DNA of 64,000 nt from Enterococcus alishanensis (GCF_019218635.1 NZ_JAHUZB010000003.1:569729-633728), one strand, 5' to 3'. Shown: positions 8,795 through 18,885, numbered from the stretch's first letter. The notes: a model not told the origin generated them from the letters alone. Numbers and translations: made by a program.

Positions 8795-9986
8795 GATTGT
8801 CTACTCCTTTTTTTAGCTGATCTACCACGATTAATCTGTCGACAGCAATTTTGATATTTTTAGGTGAAGTAGCTAAATTAATTCGGATACAGCTTTTACA
8901 ATCTTCAGAAAACCACTCTCCGTAATCAATCGCCAATTGTGCTTTATCTTGAATATAATATTTGACTTTTTCTTTAGGAATCCACTGACTTAAATCTAAC
9001 CACAAAAGATAGGTTCCTTGTAACTCACCCACAAAAATTTCAGGAATTTCAGTTTGTAAACGGTCTTTAACATAATGATAATTTTCTTCAATCACACCTA
9101 AAAATGCTTGCAGCCACTCGTCTCCAGTTTGATAAGCGGTTTTGGCTGCCAATTGTCCTAACGAACTGTTTTCCGTTTGTTTATTTCTACTGGACCACTC
9201 TGCGAAAATTTCTCGATTATTTTTACTGGGAATCCAGATGTGGGCATTTAATAAAGTCGCCATGTTAAAAGTTTTCGATGGTGCATTGCAAACAATTAAC
9301 GATTTTAAGTTGCTAGCTGCCGTAATAGCCGAGGTAAACTGTTGATTGGATAAAATTAAATCTGAATGAATCTCATCAGCAATGACTAACACTTGATATT
9401 TCTCGCAAATTGCCAAAACTTTTTCTAGTTCCTCTCTTTGCCAAACCCGTCCAACGGGATTATGAGGAGAACAGAGAATAAATAATTTTACTTTGTTGTC
9501 CCGAATTTTTGTTTCAAAATCAGCGAAATCAATTTGGTAAATCCCATCATTTAAAATCAAGGGATTTGTTACCAAGCTTCTTTTTTTGTCGCTAATCGCA
9601 TGATAAAACGGATAATAGACTGGTGGCTGAACCAAAACAGCATCTCCCTCTTCAGTAAAGCAATCAATTAAATCATATAGCGCTTGAACAACACCCGTTG
9701 AAAAATGTAACCACTCAGCTTGAAATTGGGTTCCCGCGTGACGTTTTTGCCAACCATCATAAGCTTTAAAATAATCTACTGGTACGGTTGAATAACCAAA
9801 AATACCATGGGCAATACGCTCACTTAAAACATTTTTTACCGTTTCCGGTACTGAAAATTCAGTGTCTGCTACCCATAAAGGTAATAAACCAGCATCTCCG
9901 TAACGTTCTTGTAAAGCATCAACCTTCAACGAATTGGTATTATTTCGTTCTGTATAATAAGTCTCAATAAATTCTGCTGTGTTCAT
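8781..9986 (-). CDS. MalY/PatB-type cystathionine beta-lyase
   Basis: Fold-type I aminotransferase-like C-S lyase that would cleave cystathionine to homocysteine, pyruvate and ammonia. Visible family marks are LWVADTEFSVPE near the N-terminus, SPHNPVGRVW, the IADEIHSDL strand and the PLP lysine in NAPSKTFNMA. The start is placed at the ATG for MNTAEF, which follows GGTGG; in-frame codons further upstream lack a site. It is the first gene behind the second methionine-type T-box, followed by a second PLP enzyme and a LysR gene. Confidence 0.88.
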   Translation of the reverse strand: MNTAEFIETYYTERNNTNSLKVDALQERYGDAGLLPLWVADTEFSVPETVKNVLSERIAHGIFGYSTVPVDYFKAYDGWQKRHAGTQFQAEWLHFSTGVVQALYDLIDCFTEEGDAVLVQPPVYYPFYHAISDKKRSLVTNPLILNDGIYQIDFADFETKIRDNKVKLFILCSPHNPVGRVWQREELEKVLAICEKYQVLVIADEIHSDLILSNQQFTSAITAASNLKSLIVCNAPSKTFNMATLLNAHIWIPSKNNREIFAEWSSRNKQTENSSLGQLAAKTAYQTGDEWLQAFLGVIEENYHYVKDRLQTEIPEIFVGELQGTYLLWLDLSQWIPKEKVKYYIQDKAQLAIDYGEWFSEDCKSCIRINLATSPKNIKIAVDRLIVVDQLKKGVDNHDKI

Positions 9987-10004
9987 TTTTACTGCCACCT
10001 TTCA

Positions 10005-10270
10005 AATTTTAAATAAAAAAAACGCCCCTTTGTCATCATAGACAAAGGGACGAAATAATCCGTGTTACCACCCAAATTTGTATTATAAAAATACCTCAGC
10101 CGTTCCAAATGAAACGCGGTGAAATATCGGTCACAACCGTCTAACAAGCGTGAACTTGCTAAAAACTCAGAGCTCATCTTCACCGACTACTCACAATACC
10201 CTTTCTCACCAACCGGGCTCTCTTTGCTTGCCTTTCATCTGCTACTCTTCTCTTCAACGTTTATTATTTA
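10005..10270 (-). promoter_or_regulatory. T-box leader, methionine specifier, before the C-S lyase operon
   Basis: Minus-strand promoter TTGACA (10299-10304) and TATAAT (10277-10282) with a 16-bp spacer, then a leader of about 260 nt. The T-box is clear (TTGGGTGGTAACACGG followed by TTTCGTCCCTTTGTC) and pairs into a terminator with a T run at about 10012-10052. The stem I specifier at 10175-10177 is ATG in the same context as the first T-box. The two leaders share long stretches, so they are likely paralogous. Confidence 0.88.
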
Positions 10271-10309
10271 ATGAAATTATAATCTTATTCCCATCTTTGT
10301 CAAGAGAAA

Positions 10310-11191
10310 TTATTGGAAGGATTCTTGCATTCTTTTAATAAATCCATCAACTACCGCCGAATTCACACGATGTTTTTTCCAAACAAAGACGCTATAGGTA
10401 GAGATTGGAGGATCCAATGGTATAAATTTTGTAGTTCCTGTACGATGATGTAATTCTACGCCACTAATCCCAAAAGCTGCACCAATATGATTTTCAACTA
10501 AAGAAAAAACATTAAAACTCAAATTAAAATTCCCGCGAATGTTCAGTTCATCAATCGTTGTCCCCGCCCAATCTGCTAATAATTTTTGCGGCTCCGGCCT
10601 TTGTGGCATAATTAAAGGCAAACCAATAATATCTTTAGGTTTTAAAACTTTATTTTGACTGATAAAGGCGGTCTGATCTACCCAAATACCCCAAACTTCT
10701 TTTCGCGGTAACGGCAAGCGGTGATATTTTTCTGTCGGTACTGGTTCAATTAAAATGGCGACATCTAACAAACCTGCATCTAATTTATCACTGATTTCAT
10801 CACTGGTATTACTGAAAATATTAAAAGTGACTTGCGGATAATCAGATAAAAATTCCTCTAGTATCATTGCCAAAGTATCTGAATTATCTCCTTCGATACA
10901 CCCAATACTAATATGTCCACTAAATAATTCTTGTCGTTGATGTAAAAATTCTTGTTCTGTTCGTTCAGTTAACTCGATGATTTCCTCTGCCCGCTGTTTT
11001 AAATAGCGACCTGCATCAGTTAATATTAAACGTTTATTTTCGCGGATAAATAAAGGCGTCGCTAATTCTTCTTCCATTTCTTTTAGCTGACGACTTAAAG
11101 TTGGTTGTGTAATATGTAAGGCTTGCGCCGCTTTGGTGATATTGCCATATTCGGCAATTGTCCAAAAATAACGATAACTTCTTAATTCCAT
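10310..11191 (-). CDS. LysR-family regulator
   Basis: LysR regulator of 293 residues with its helix-turn-helix at residues 15-40 (GNITKAAQALHITQPTLSRQ) and a C-terminal effector domain. It lies just upstream of the second T-box promoter, whose -35 box begins within about 10 bp of its stop codon. It is a separate transcription unit. Its ligand and targets are not evident; control of the neighbouring C-S lyase operon is possible but unproven. Confidence 0.85.
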   Translation of the reverse strand: MELRSYRYFWTIAEYGNITKAAQALHITQPTLSRQLKEMEEELATPLFIRENKRLILTDAGRYLKQRAEEIIELTERTEQEFLHQRQELFSGHISIGCIEGDNSDTLAMILEEFLSDYPQVTFNIFSNTSDEISDKLDAGLLDVAILIEPVPTEKYHRLPLPRKEVWGIWVDQTAFISQNKVLKPKDIIGLPLIMPQRPEPQKLLADWAGTTIDELNIRGNFNLSFNVFSLVENHIGAAFGISGVELHHRTGTTKFIPLDPPISTYSVFVWKKHRVNSAVVDGFIKRMQESFQ

Positions 11192-11230
11192 TTTTTTCTC
11201 CCAAACAGTTTCTTTTTATTATAAAGAAAA

Positions 11231-11262
11231 AATCACTAGAAAGACAAGCTTTCTAGTGATTA
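11231..11262 (-). terminator. Terminator after the 5'-nucleotidase
   Basis: Stem AATCACTAGAAAG / CTTTCTAGTGATT, then a T run on the minus strand, directly after the stop codon at 11267. Confidence 0.85.
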
Positions 11263-11266
11263 ATTG

Positions 11267-14041
11267 TTAAACTGTTTTTTTATTGCGACGATACAAACCA
11301 TAGCCTGATACAAAAATCAGAACAATACCAATTCCAGCATAGGCTGCGACTTCTTCGTTGGTTTTTGGCAAAATACTATATGGTTTTTGTTGATTATTTT
11401 TTGGAGTTGTATCTAATAAAAGCAGATCGTTTTTCTTCTCTTCTTCTGGTTGCAACATTTTCCGATAATTCGCTTCAGAAATCGAGATAATGCGACTGTT
11501 CGCAAACTCTTTATCGTACGCTTCTAAATCTAATTCAGGTGTTTTCAAATAATTAGTTAAAATAGTAGTTAAAGTTGGGCCAACTTCTTTTTCACCATTT
11601 AAAGTTGTAAAGTCGGAAGTCAACGAATCATTGAAAGCCATTCTATATTCTTTATCTGCTTTTAATGCTTCGAATTTTTTACTATCTTGATTATACACCT
11701 CAATTGCTAACACACGATCCCCAACAATATTTTTTCCAGTTGTGTTATCTGGATTTGATGCCAATACTGTCGCCGTTTTATTTGTGTCATAATACATCCG
11801 AATCGAGTTAGAAATCTGTAGGAAATGATGATTAACACTTAGTTTTGGTTGTCCATAATCATCTAAAATAACTGATCCTGAAACATCCTTTTGCACATCT
11901 GCTGCTAGCGCTAACTCAAACATTTCTTGAACTTGTGCACCTCTTACTTTAATTTGTGAAATATTTTTTTCTTCCGGTAAAACGGCTTTGACATTATTGG
12001 CAGTTACCTGACCTTTTTCAATGCTTGCTTGAATATTGTCACTACTAATCACCGCAAAATCAGAAACTCCGCCAGTAAAGCCGGTCTGCCCATAACTAAG
12101 CATCGCATCACCGATTAGATTTCCTAGATTAGTTTCTCTGGTGCTAATATTTTCTCTTACACCATTGAACAAATAAGGATTACTTTTTAAGATAATTTCA
12201 TCTACCACTGGTGTCACACCAGCATCAATCACATCTTGCTTAGTAATAGCTTTAACATTTGGTGTGCGGCCATCTTCTGAATTTTGGACGGTAATTTTAC
12301 CACTATTGACTAATTCAATCGCTGCATTGCGCCAATCTGAATCAAAATTATAACCAATTACTTCCCAGTTTTTTTCAATTTCGGTTTCAGGTGAAATAAC
12401 TTTTTTATTTTTGATATATTCGGTAATTAATCCTCGCAAAGTTTCGGGATCAGTCGATACTAATGGGGCTTCAGTTACGATTCCCGCAGCTAGTAAGCCT
12501 TCATAGCGATAATTATTCATGGCAATCGAATAATTCGCTGCAGGATCGATTGCTTTTCCTGCTATTGTTGGATTAATAATTCGGTTGCCTGTTCCTTTGG
12601 AAATATCTATTTTATAGTCAATTCCTGAAAAAATGTCATAATTATAGACGCGAATATCTTTATTAAAACTAATGGTTAAGTCATCTTCCTCAGGCGTATT
12701 GTAATAAGCAGCTTGATTTTCCATGTATTTCAATAAATTTGCACCAGTAATATTCACACTAACTAATGTATTAGGATATTTATAAATATCAAAAACATTG
12801 GAATAAGTCAAATCTCCTGCCGGCAAGGCACTATCACTTTTAAATAAAGCAGAAGCCGCCAATTGAGCGCCCGTCGCTTCTCTTTGTACATTATTAATCA
12901 AAGAAATCATGGCTGTTGGTTGTAGTTGTGCTTCAGGAATCCCCTTAATTGTTTGTGGCGGTAAGAAATCTCCTGAAGCTTTCCCAATCACAGCAGAGAT
13001 ATAAGCTTCTGTAGTCTCGTGATATTCTTTGGTTGCATCTTTTAATTTTTCGTCAGCAGGTTCTGTGGTTGTATCAACAATTTTTGCTTCACTATTTGAA
13101 ACTTGCCAGTCATCTTGATTCTTTTCTACATTCAAATCAATTTGAATCATTTCTGTCCCAGTATCTTTCGGTCCTGCTACTGGCACTTCACCATTTGGTC
13201 CAGCAACTTTTAATGCATAAGAACTATGGTCATGGCCTAAGATATAAGCATCGATACCAGAAACATTTTTTATTACTTCATCTGCAGCCGCCGCCGGATC
13301 GGTATCTTGCCGACCAGCATGGATTGAAGCTACCACAATATCAGCACCTTGCTCTTCTAGTTCTTTAACTGATTTTTCAGCTTCGCTTTTTAAAGGTTTA
13401 AAATCTAAACTTTCAACTTTTGCGCCATCCCATTTCGGAATATGAGGAGTCACTAAACCTAAAATTCCCACTTTTAAATCTATTTGATTATCGCCATCAA
13501 AATCTATTTCTTTTATCGTTGTACCATTTACAAAGCGCGTGTTCGTCCCTTTTTGATAAATATTTCCTGCTAGAATAGGAAATTCTGCTTCTTTTTGAAT
13601 TTTATCGATTAAACTTAAACCGAAATTAAACTCGTGATTTCCTAAAGTCATAGAATCATAACCGATATAATTCATGGCTTTAATCATCGGATTTGGTTCT
13701 GAAAATTTGTCTTTGTTGTAAATATCATCGGTCATAATCGTGCCCTGTGTCATATCCCCATTATCGATTAATACCACACCATTTGCATTTTCTTTACGAA
13801 TTTTATTTACTGTGCTACTTACTTGAGATAAACCTACAGGTACTTCTTTATTGTCTTCGTAAGACCAATCCCATAATTGTCCATGAACGTCTGACGTACC
13901 TAAAATCGTCAACTTTCCATTACTTACTGCCGCTTCAGCTACCTGAGCCTCTTGACCTTGGTAAATAATTCCACCCACAAATAATAATATTCCTGTTGTA
14001 AGCGTCATTCCTAATTTAAAATTATTTTTCATTTTCTTCAA
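11267..14041 (-). CDS. Secreted 5'-nucleotidase / cyclic nucleotide phosphodiesterase with sorting tail
   Basis: Large surface enzyme that would dephosphorylate extracellular nucleotides. Signal peptide at about residues 5-40; calcineurin-like phosphoesterase domain (GTSDVHGQL, DNGDMTQGT, GNHEFNFG, GHDHSSY); then a 5_nucleotid_C domain. The C-terminus has a wall-sorting layout: LPKTNEE, a hydrophobic span and RRNKKTV. The motif is LPKTN, not LPxTG. The start is probably TTG 14041, 7 nt after AGGAGG; ATG 14032 is the alternative and is 16 nt away. It is a single-gene unit. Confidence 0.9.
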   Translation of the reverse strand: MKKMKNNFKLGMTLTTGILLFVGGIIYQGQEAQVAEAAVSNGKLTILGTSDVHGQLWDWSYEDNKEVPVGLSQVSSTVNKIRKENANGVVLIDNGDMTQGTIMTDDIYNKDKFSEPNPMIKAMNYIGYDSMTLGNHEFNFGLSLIDKIQKEAEFPILAGNIYQKGTNTRFVNGTTIKEIDFDGDNQIDLKVGILGLVTPHIPKWDGAKVESLDFKPLKSEAEKSVKELEEQGADIVVASIHAGRQDTDPAAAADEVIKNVSGIDAYILGHDHSSYALKVAGPNGEVPVAGPKDTGTEMIQIDLNVEKNQDDWQVSNSEAKIVDTTTEPADEKLKDATKEYHETTEAYISAVIGKASGDFLPPQTIKGIPEAQLQPTAMISLINNVQREATGAQLAASALFKSDSALPAGDLTYSNVFDIYKYPNTLVSVNITGANLLKYMENQAAYYNTPEEDDLTISFNKDIRVYNYDIFSGIDYKIDISKGTGNRIINPTIAGKAIDPAANYSIAMNNYRYEGLLAAGIVTEAPLVSTDPETLRGLITEYIKNKKVISPETEIEKNWEVIGYNFDSDWRNAAIELVNSGKITVQNSEDGRTPNVKAITKQDVIDAGVTPVVDEIILKSNPYLFNGVRENISTRETNLGNLIGDAMLSYGQTGFTGGVSDFAVISSDNIQASIEKGQVTANNVKAVLPEEKNISQIKVRGAQVQEMFELALAADVQKDVSGSVILDDYGQPKLSVNHHFLQISNSIRMYYDTNKTATVLASNPDNTTGKNIVGDRVLAIEVYNQDSKKFEALKADKEYRMAFNDSLTSDFTTLNGEKEVGPTLTTILTNYLKTPELDLEAYDKEFANSRIISISEANYRKMLQPEEEKKNDLLLLDTTPKNNQQKPYSILPKTNEEVAAYAGIGIVLIFVSGYGLYRRNKKTV

Positions 14042-14365
14042 AAAAAATCCTCCTGACAATATTTTTTGTCTAAAATAAGAATACCAATTTCCTCCCTATT
14101 TTGAAAGGGTTTTCCAAATTATTATAACTTAAAATTTAGTTATTTTAATTTTTATATTTATGTCGACGAATCCATAATATATATACTAATTAAATAAATA
14201 AAAAGAGATTTATTCCAAAAAATATTGATCTAACTGTCTTTTTATAACTGAGTTGTGACAAGTATAAAATATCTCATTTCTACTAGAAAAAAATATCATA
14301 TGTTTTTTATTGAGCGTTTGGAGACAAAAAAACACTTGAGAGCCAAGCTCTCAAGTGCACCAAAA
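14042..14365. other. Intergenic region, AT-rich
   Basis: About 320 bp between the 5'-nucleotidase start and the ABC exporter stop. It should hold the nucleotidase promoter, but I see no convincing -35/-10 pair. The right end contains the exporter terminator. No coding region is supported. Confidence 0.5.
14332..14357 (-). terminator. Terminator of the ABC exporter operon
   Basis: Stem CACTTGAGAGC / GCTCTCAAGTG followed by a run of T on the minus strand. Confidence 0.9.
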
Positions 14366-16117
14366 TTATTTAGCAAACTGGCTATTATATAGATCAGCAT
14401 AGAAGCCGCCTTCAGCCATTAATTTTTCATGGTTCCCTTGTTCAATGATATCGCCATGATTCATAACTAAAATTTTATCCGCATTGCGAATTGTAGATAG
14501 TCGGTGAGCAATCACAAAAGAAGTTTTACCTTCCATTAATTTATCCATCGCTTTTTGAATGAGTTCTTCTGTTCGAGTATCAACTGAACTTGTTGCTTCA
14601 TCCAAAATCAACATTGGTGCTTGCTTAATTAAAGCACGAGCAATTGTCATTAATTGCTTTTGTCCAACAGATAACTCAATGCTATCATCTAAAACAGTGT
14701 CGTATCCTTTTGGCAAAGTATTAATAAAATGATCAATCCCAACTGCTTTACATGCATCGATGACAGCTTCATCTGTCACGCCTTCTTGGTTGAAAATCAA
14801 ATTTTCTTTTATTGTTCCTTCAAACAACCAAGTATCTTGTAAAACCATACAAAATTGGTCGTGGACTTCTTCACGTGTCATATCGCCAGTACTTTTTCCA
14901 TCAATCAATATCTTTCCACGATTGACTTCATAGAATTTCATTAATAGATTTACAATTGTCGTTTTACCGGCGCCGGTTGGACCAACAATCGCAATTTTTT
15001 CACCAGCTTTGGCATCGACTGAAAAATCATGGATAATCGTTTGGTCTTGATTGTAACCGAATGATACATGATCAAAATGGACATTGCCAATCGTATCTTG
15101 TAATTGAACTTTTTTATAAGATTCATCAGCCATTTCTTCTTCATCTAAGAATTCAAACACGCGACTTAAAGCTGCGCTAGCTGATTGTAAAGTAGAAAAT
15201 ACTTGGGCTAATTGTGCCAATGGATTGGTAAAAATTCGCACATAAATCATAAAGGCTACAACCACACCAAAAGTAATTGTACCATTTAGAGCTAAGACTG
15301 AACCAACTACACAGACCATTACATAACCAAAGTTTCCGATAAAGCTCATCATTGGTTGCATAATACCTGATAAAAACTGGGCCCGCCATACACTACTATA
15401 TAAATCTTGGTTTAATTTGCCAAATTCCTCATTAACCTCATTTTTGGCATTATAAGTCGTAATGACACTGTGACCTGAATAAACTTCTTCTGCAAAACTT
15501 GAGACTGCACCAAGTTTTCGTTGTTGGCCACTGAAATGCTTTTGTGATTTTGATAAAATTAAAACCACTGCCGCAAATCCTAAAAAGACAGAAATAATTG
15601 CAGTCAAACTTAACATCCAGTCATTATGGAACATCATAATGACTGAACCGATTAATAAAGTGACTGAAGGTGCCAATGAACCTAAACTTTGATTCAAACT
15701 TTGCCCAACTGTATCTAAGTCATTGGTTACCCGTGACAAAGTATCCCCTTGTTTATGAGAATCAAAATATTGTAAAGGTAAACGATCAATCTTTTCGGAT
15801 ACTTGCGTCCGTAATTTTTTAGAGAATTTTTGGGTAATCGTTGTCGTAATAAAACCTTGAACATAACTCATCACTGCGCCGATTCCATACAATGTTGCTA
15901 AGAAAATACAGATGCGAACGATTTTATCAGTATCAATATCTCCAGTTAACCCCGCAGTTATCGTGTTGGTAATTTCACTTAATTGATCAGGTCCTAAAAT
16001 TGTCGTAATACTGCCAACTGTGGCAAAAATTACTGCAATGATAAAAGGAATTGTATACTGGCCGGCATATTTTTTAATATTTGCCCAGTTTAAATGGCTA
16101 TTATTTTTTTTATTCAT
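14366..16117 (-). CDS. Multidrug-type ABC exporter, second half-transporter
   Basis: Half-transporter with an N-terminal six-helix membrane domain and a C-terminal ATPase. Walker A GPTGAGKTT and a consensus Walker B with catalytic Glu (LILDEATSSVD) are present, but the signature is altered to LSVGQKQ. The start is the ATG for MNKKNNSHL behind AAGGAGG. It overlaps the preceding half-transporter by 8 nt. Together they form a heterodimer in which this subunit gives the catalytic Glu and its partner gives LSGGQ, as in LmrCD/BmrCD-type exporters. Confidence 0.9.
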   Translation of the reverse strand: MNKKNNSHLNWANIKKYAGQYTIPFIIAVIFATVGSITTILGPDQLSEITNTITAGLTGDIDTDKIVRICIFLATLYGIGAVMSYVQGFITTTITQKFSKKLRTQVSEKIDRLPLQYFDSHKQGDTLSRVTNDLDTVGQSLNQSLGSLAPSVTLLIGSVIMMFHNDWMLSLTAIISVFLGFAAVVLILSKSQKHFSGQQRKLGAVSSFAEEVYSGHSVITTYNAKNEVNEEFGKLNQDLYSSVWRAQFLSGIMQPMMSFIGNFGYVMVCVVGSVLALNGTITFGVVVAFMIYVRIFTNPLAQLAQVFSTLQSASAALSRVFEFLDEEEMADESYKKVQLQDTIGNVHFDHVSFGYNQDQTIIHDFSVDAKAGEKIAIVGPTGAGKTTIVNLLMKFYEVNRGKILIDGKSTGDMTREEVHDQFCMVLQDTWLFEGTIKENLIFNQEGVTDEAVIDACKAVGIDHFINTLPKGYDTVLDDSIELSVGQKQLMTIARALIKQAPMLILDEATSSVDTRTEELIQKAMDKLMEGKTSFVIAHRLSTIRNADKILVMNHGDIIEQGNHEKLMAEGGFYADLYNSQFAK

Positions 16118-17873
16118 GGGCCAATTCCTCCTTAGATAGTTGTGAATAAGCAATTTCTTGATAGACTTGATTTTTCGCTAATAAATCTTTGTGAGTACCA
16201 GAGCCAACAACGTGACCTTCTTCTAAAACAATAATCAAATCGGCATCCATAATCGTACTGATTCTTTGTGCCACAATTAATTTTGTAGTCTCGGGCAATT
16301 CTTCTTTTAAAATACTCCGAAGTTTTTGGTCAGTTTGGTAATCCAAAGCAGAAAATGAATCATCGAAAATTAAAATCTCTGGCTCACGGGCAATTACTCG
16401 GGCAATCGCCAACCGTTGTTTTTGTCCACCTGAAAAATTGGTTCCGCCTTGGGCTACATTTGCATCTAAGCCCTCAGGTTCTTCATCAACAAAAGATTTC
16501 GCTTGAGCAATTTCTAAGGCACGATTGATTTTTTCATCATCTAATGGATAAGCTTTACTGGTTCCCATTTCCATATTTGACCGAATCGTTCCAGAAAACA
16601 GCACTGGTTTTTGTGGAATGTAACCGATAATATCGTTTAATTCATCCTGCGGATATTCTTTTACATCGTGATTATCGATTTTTAAACTACCTTTTGAAAT
16701 TTCAAACAATCGTGGAATTAATTTCAAAATCGTACTTTTACCACTACCAGTTGAACCGATAAAGGCAACTGTTTGACCAGCTATGGCGCTAAAATTCACA
16801 TCATGTAAAACTGGATTTTTGGCATCTGGGTACGCAAAAGTGACATTACGAAAATCAATCTTCCCTTTTACATCAGTTGTTTCAACTTCTTTATCAGTAA
16901 ATTGAATCGATGGTTGTAAGTCTAACACTTCATTAATCCGTTGAGCAGAAACTAAAGCTCTTGGTAAAATGAAGAAAATCATCGTCATCAAAATAAAGCC
17001 CATCACTACTTGCATAGCATAAGAAGTAAAGACCACCATGTTAGAAAACACAGTCAATTTATCCATACCTACGGCATCTTGAATCAAGAATGTCCCAATC
17101 CAATATACGCCTAAAGTCAATCCGCTAGAAACCAGTGTCATGACCGGACTGAACATAGACATCATCCGACCGGCAAATAAGTTCACCGCCGTCAATTCAT
17201 TATTGGCACCTTCAAATTTTGCATCTTGATATTTTTCGGCATTGTAAGCCCGAACTACCCGAATACCAATTAAGTTTTCTCGGGTAATACCGTTTAAATT
17301 ATCGGTAATACTTTGCACCATCGCAAATTTAGGACGAACAAAGACCATAATCAATGTCAACATTACCAATAGGAAGAAAACGGCCACTCCAGTAACTGCT
17401 GTCCACTGCCAATTTTGTCCAGCAATTTTAGTAATTGCCCAAACTGCTGTAACTGGACCTTTGATAACGACTTGCAGACCCATCGCAATCAACATTTGAA
17501 TTTGTGTTAAGTCATTCGTAGTTCTCGTGACTAAACTAGGCACAGAAAAATGTTGAATCTCGCTAGTTGAATAGTCGGTGACTTGTTGGAAAACTTCTCC
17601 TCGAATGCGCATCGTTAAACCCGCTGCAATCCGTGCCGCAAAATAACCAACAATAATTGATGCCGCGAAACTTGCTAATGACAATCCAATCATTTTAAAT
17701 CCTGGTGTCAAAATATCTCCAGTCTTAGTCCCCGGCTCCTGTAGTAAGCGGGTAATATCTGACATGTAATCGGGAATTTTTAATTCTAATCCGACTTGCA
17801 GCAAAATAAATAAAAAGCTGATGATGACTAACAGCCGTTCCATTTTGCTTGTTTTATTAAATAATCTGAACAT
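16110..17873 (-). CDS. Multidrug-type ABC exporter, first half-transporter
   Basis: Partner of the next gene. Six membrane helices, Walker A GSTGSGKST, intact signature FSGGQKQRL, but Walker B ends in LIFDDSFSALD, with Asp where the catalytic Glu is normally found. That makes one of the two ATP sites degenerate, typical of asymmetric heterodimeric exporters. The start is set at the ATG for MFRLFNKTS, preceded by AAGGAGA. It lies 19 bp after a MarR gene, which likely controls it. Substrate unknown; drug efflux is inferred from family. Confidence 0.9.
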   Translation of the reverse strand: MFRLFNKTSKMERLLVIISFLFILLQVGLELKIPDYMSDITRLLQEPGTKTGDILTPGFKMIGLSLASFAASIIVGYFAARIAAGLTMRIRGEVFQQVTDYSTSEIQHFSVPSLVTRTTNDLTQIQMLIAMGLQVVIKGPVTAVWAITKIAGQNWQWTAVTGVAVFFLLVMLTLIMVFVRPKFAMVQSITDNLNGITRENLIGIRVVRAYNAEKYQDAKFEGANNELTAVNLFAGRMMSMFSPVMTLVSSGLTLGVYWIGTFLIQDAVGMDKLTVFSNMVVFTSYAMQVVMGFILMTMIFFILPRALVSAQRINEVLDLQPSIQFTDKEVETTDVKGKIDFRNVTFAYPDAKNPVLHDVNFSAIAGQTVAFIGSTGSGKSTILKLIPRLFEISKGSLKIDNHDVKEYPQDELNDIIGYIPQKPVLFSGTIRSNMEMGTSKAYPLDDEKINRALEIAQAKSFVDEEPEGLDANVAQGGTNFSGGQKQRLAIARVIAREPEILIFDDSFSALDYQTDQKLRSILKEELPETTKLIVAQRISTIMDADLIIVLEEGHVVGSGTHKDLLAKNQVYQEIAYSQLSKEELAHE

Positions 17874-17892
17874 ACACAATCTCCTTAAATCT

Positions 17893-18336
17893 TTAGTTAT
17901 TTTCTAAATTCTTTTTGATTCTTCTAGTGATTTTTAAATAAGTTTGAACTTCTTCTTCAGTCAAACCATTTTTCAATCGTCCCTCAACCGTTTGGACTAA
18001 ATCATCAATTTGGTTCATATTTTTTTCAGCTTTTTTAGTTAAGACAATCTGATTTAAGCGCTTATCTTCTATGGAAGGAATTCTTTTCACAAAACCATTC
18101 TTTTCCATTCGATCAATTAAACGACTGGCAGTTGGTTTTCTAATAGATAATTCTTCTTCGATATCTTTCTGATAGATCGCACGATGATCATTTTTTTTAA
18201 TAAATCCCAGTGCCCAAGCTTGCGGACCCTTTAGTTTATCTACATTCCGCGCCGCAGCTTCCTGATCAATCACTCGACTCAATAGAATCATTAACTCCCG
18301 TAATTCAAAGCCAACTTCACTATGTTTGCCTATCAT
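17893..18336 (-). CDS. MarR-family regulator of the exporter
   Basis: Winged-helix repressor of 147 residues. The DNA-binding part is around YQKDIEEELSIRKPTASRLIDRMEKNG and the wing follows. It is the first gene of a three-gene operon with the ABC exporter. An inverted repeat lies between its promoter and its start codon (18356-18373), so autorepression relieved by a ligand is the likely mode. Confidence 0.9.
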   Translation of the reverse strand: MIGKHSEVGFELRELMILLSRVIDQEAAARNVDKLKGPQAWALGFIKKNDHRAIYQKDIEEELSIRKPTASRLIDRMEKNGFVKRIPSIEDKRLNQIVLTKKAEKNMNQIDDLVQTVEGRLKNGLTEEEVQTYLKITRRIKKNLENN

Positions 18337-18355
18337 ATGTCACCTCCAAAAATAT

Positions 18356-18373
18356 TAGTTACCCCGCTAACTA
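18356..18373. promoter_or_regulatory. MarR operator-like inverted repeat
   Basis: TAGTTA and TAACTA arms with a CCCCGC spacer, about 20 bp upstream of the MarR start. It lies just downstream of a minus-strand promoter with TTGACT and TAATAT boxes. Assignment to this regulator is by position. Confidence 0.65.
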
Positions 18374-18489
18374 TATTAAGGAAATTTTCATGAAAGTCAA
18401 GAAAAAGTATTCAACTTCTTTATTTTTTTAGGCATAAAGAAATCCATACTAGTTATACTTATAAGCATAAAAAAACTACCACTTTTTCC

Positions 18490-18729
18490 TTAGAAAAAAT
18501 GATAGCTTTCAAATACCTTGAAAGAAATTTCTTGCTTAAGCATTTCGCGATGGGCATTTTTAGCTGCTTCCAACGATATGCCAAAATCTTCAGTGGCAAT
18601 TTGCATTTGAGTCTCTATTGATGAGAATTCCTCTAGTTGAGAGTCTGGATTGTTAAAAGGATTATATTGGATGGAATTGCTTTTTTGATAAAAATTTTTC
18701 AGCCAAATAGTTGCTTCTTGATTGGTCAT
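18490..18729 (-). CDS. Small conserved-looking protein of unknown function
   Basis: Not recognised. The soluble protein of 79 residues starts MTNQEATIWLKNFY and is mostly helical and acidic. The start is set at ATG 18729, which has AAAGGAA upstream; longer in-frame starts lack a ribosome binding site. It stands alone between the MarR promoter region and a broken acetyltransferase gene. Confidence 0.6.
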   Translation of the reverse strand: MTNQEATIWLKNFYQKSNSIQYNPFNNPDSQLEEFSSIETQMQIATEDFGISLEAAKNAHREMLKQEISFKVFESYHFF

Positions 18730-18885
18730 AACTGTCATTCCTTTAATGATTTTCATCATAATAACATGGCTGACAAATAAGCAAAATTAGTTTGCTTAAG
18801 AGTTTTGTTCTATTAATAGAAAATAAATCTTCTGTTACAAAATCCAGACCTGTATACTAATGATAAATATCTCGGGAGGTACATT

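Noticed and set aside
13033-13968. Plus-strand frames within the 5'-nucleotidase gene
   Set aside because: Low-complexity Leu/His/Gln-rich shadows of a well-supported minus-strand gene, without ribosome sites.
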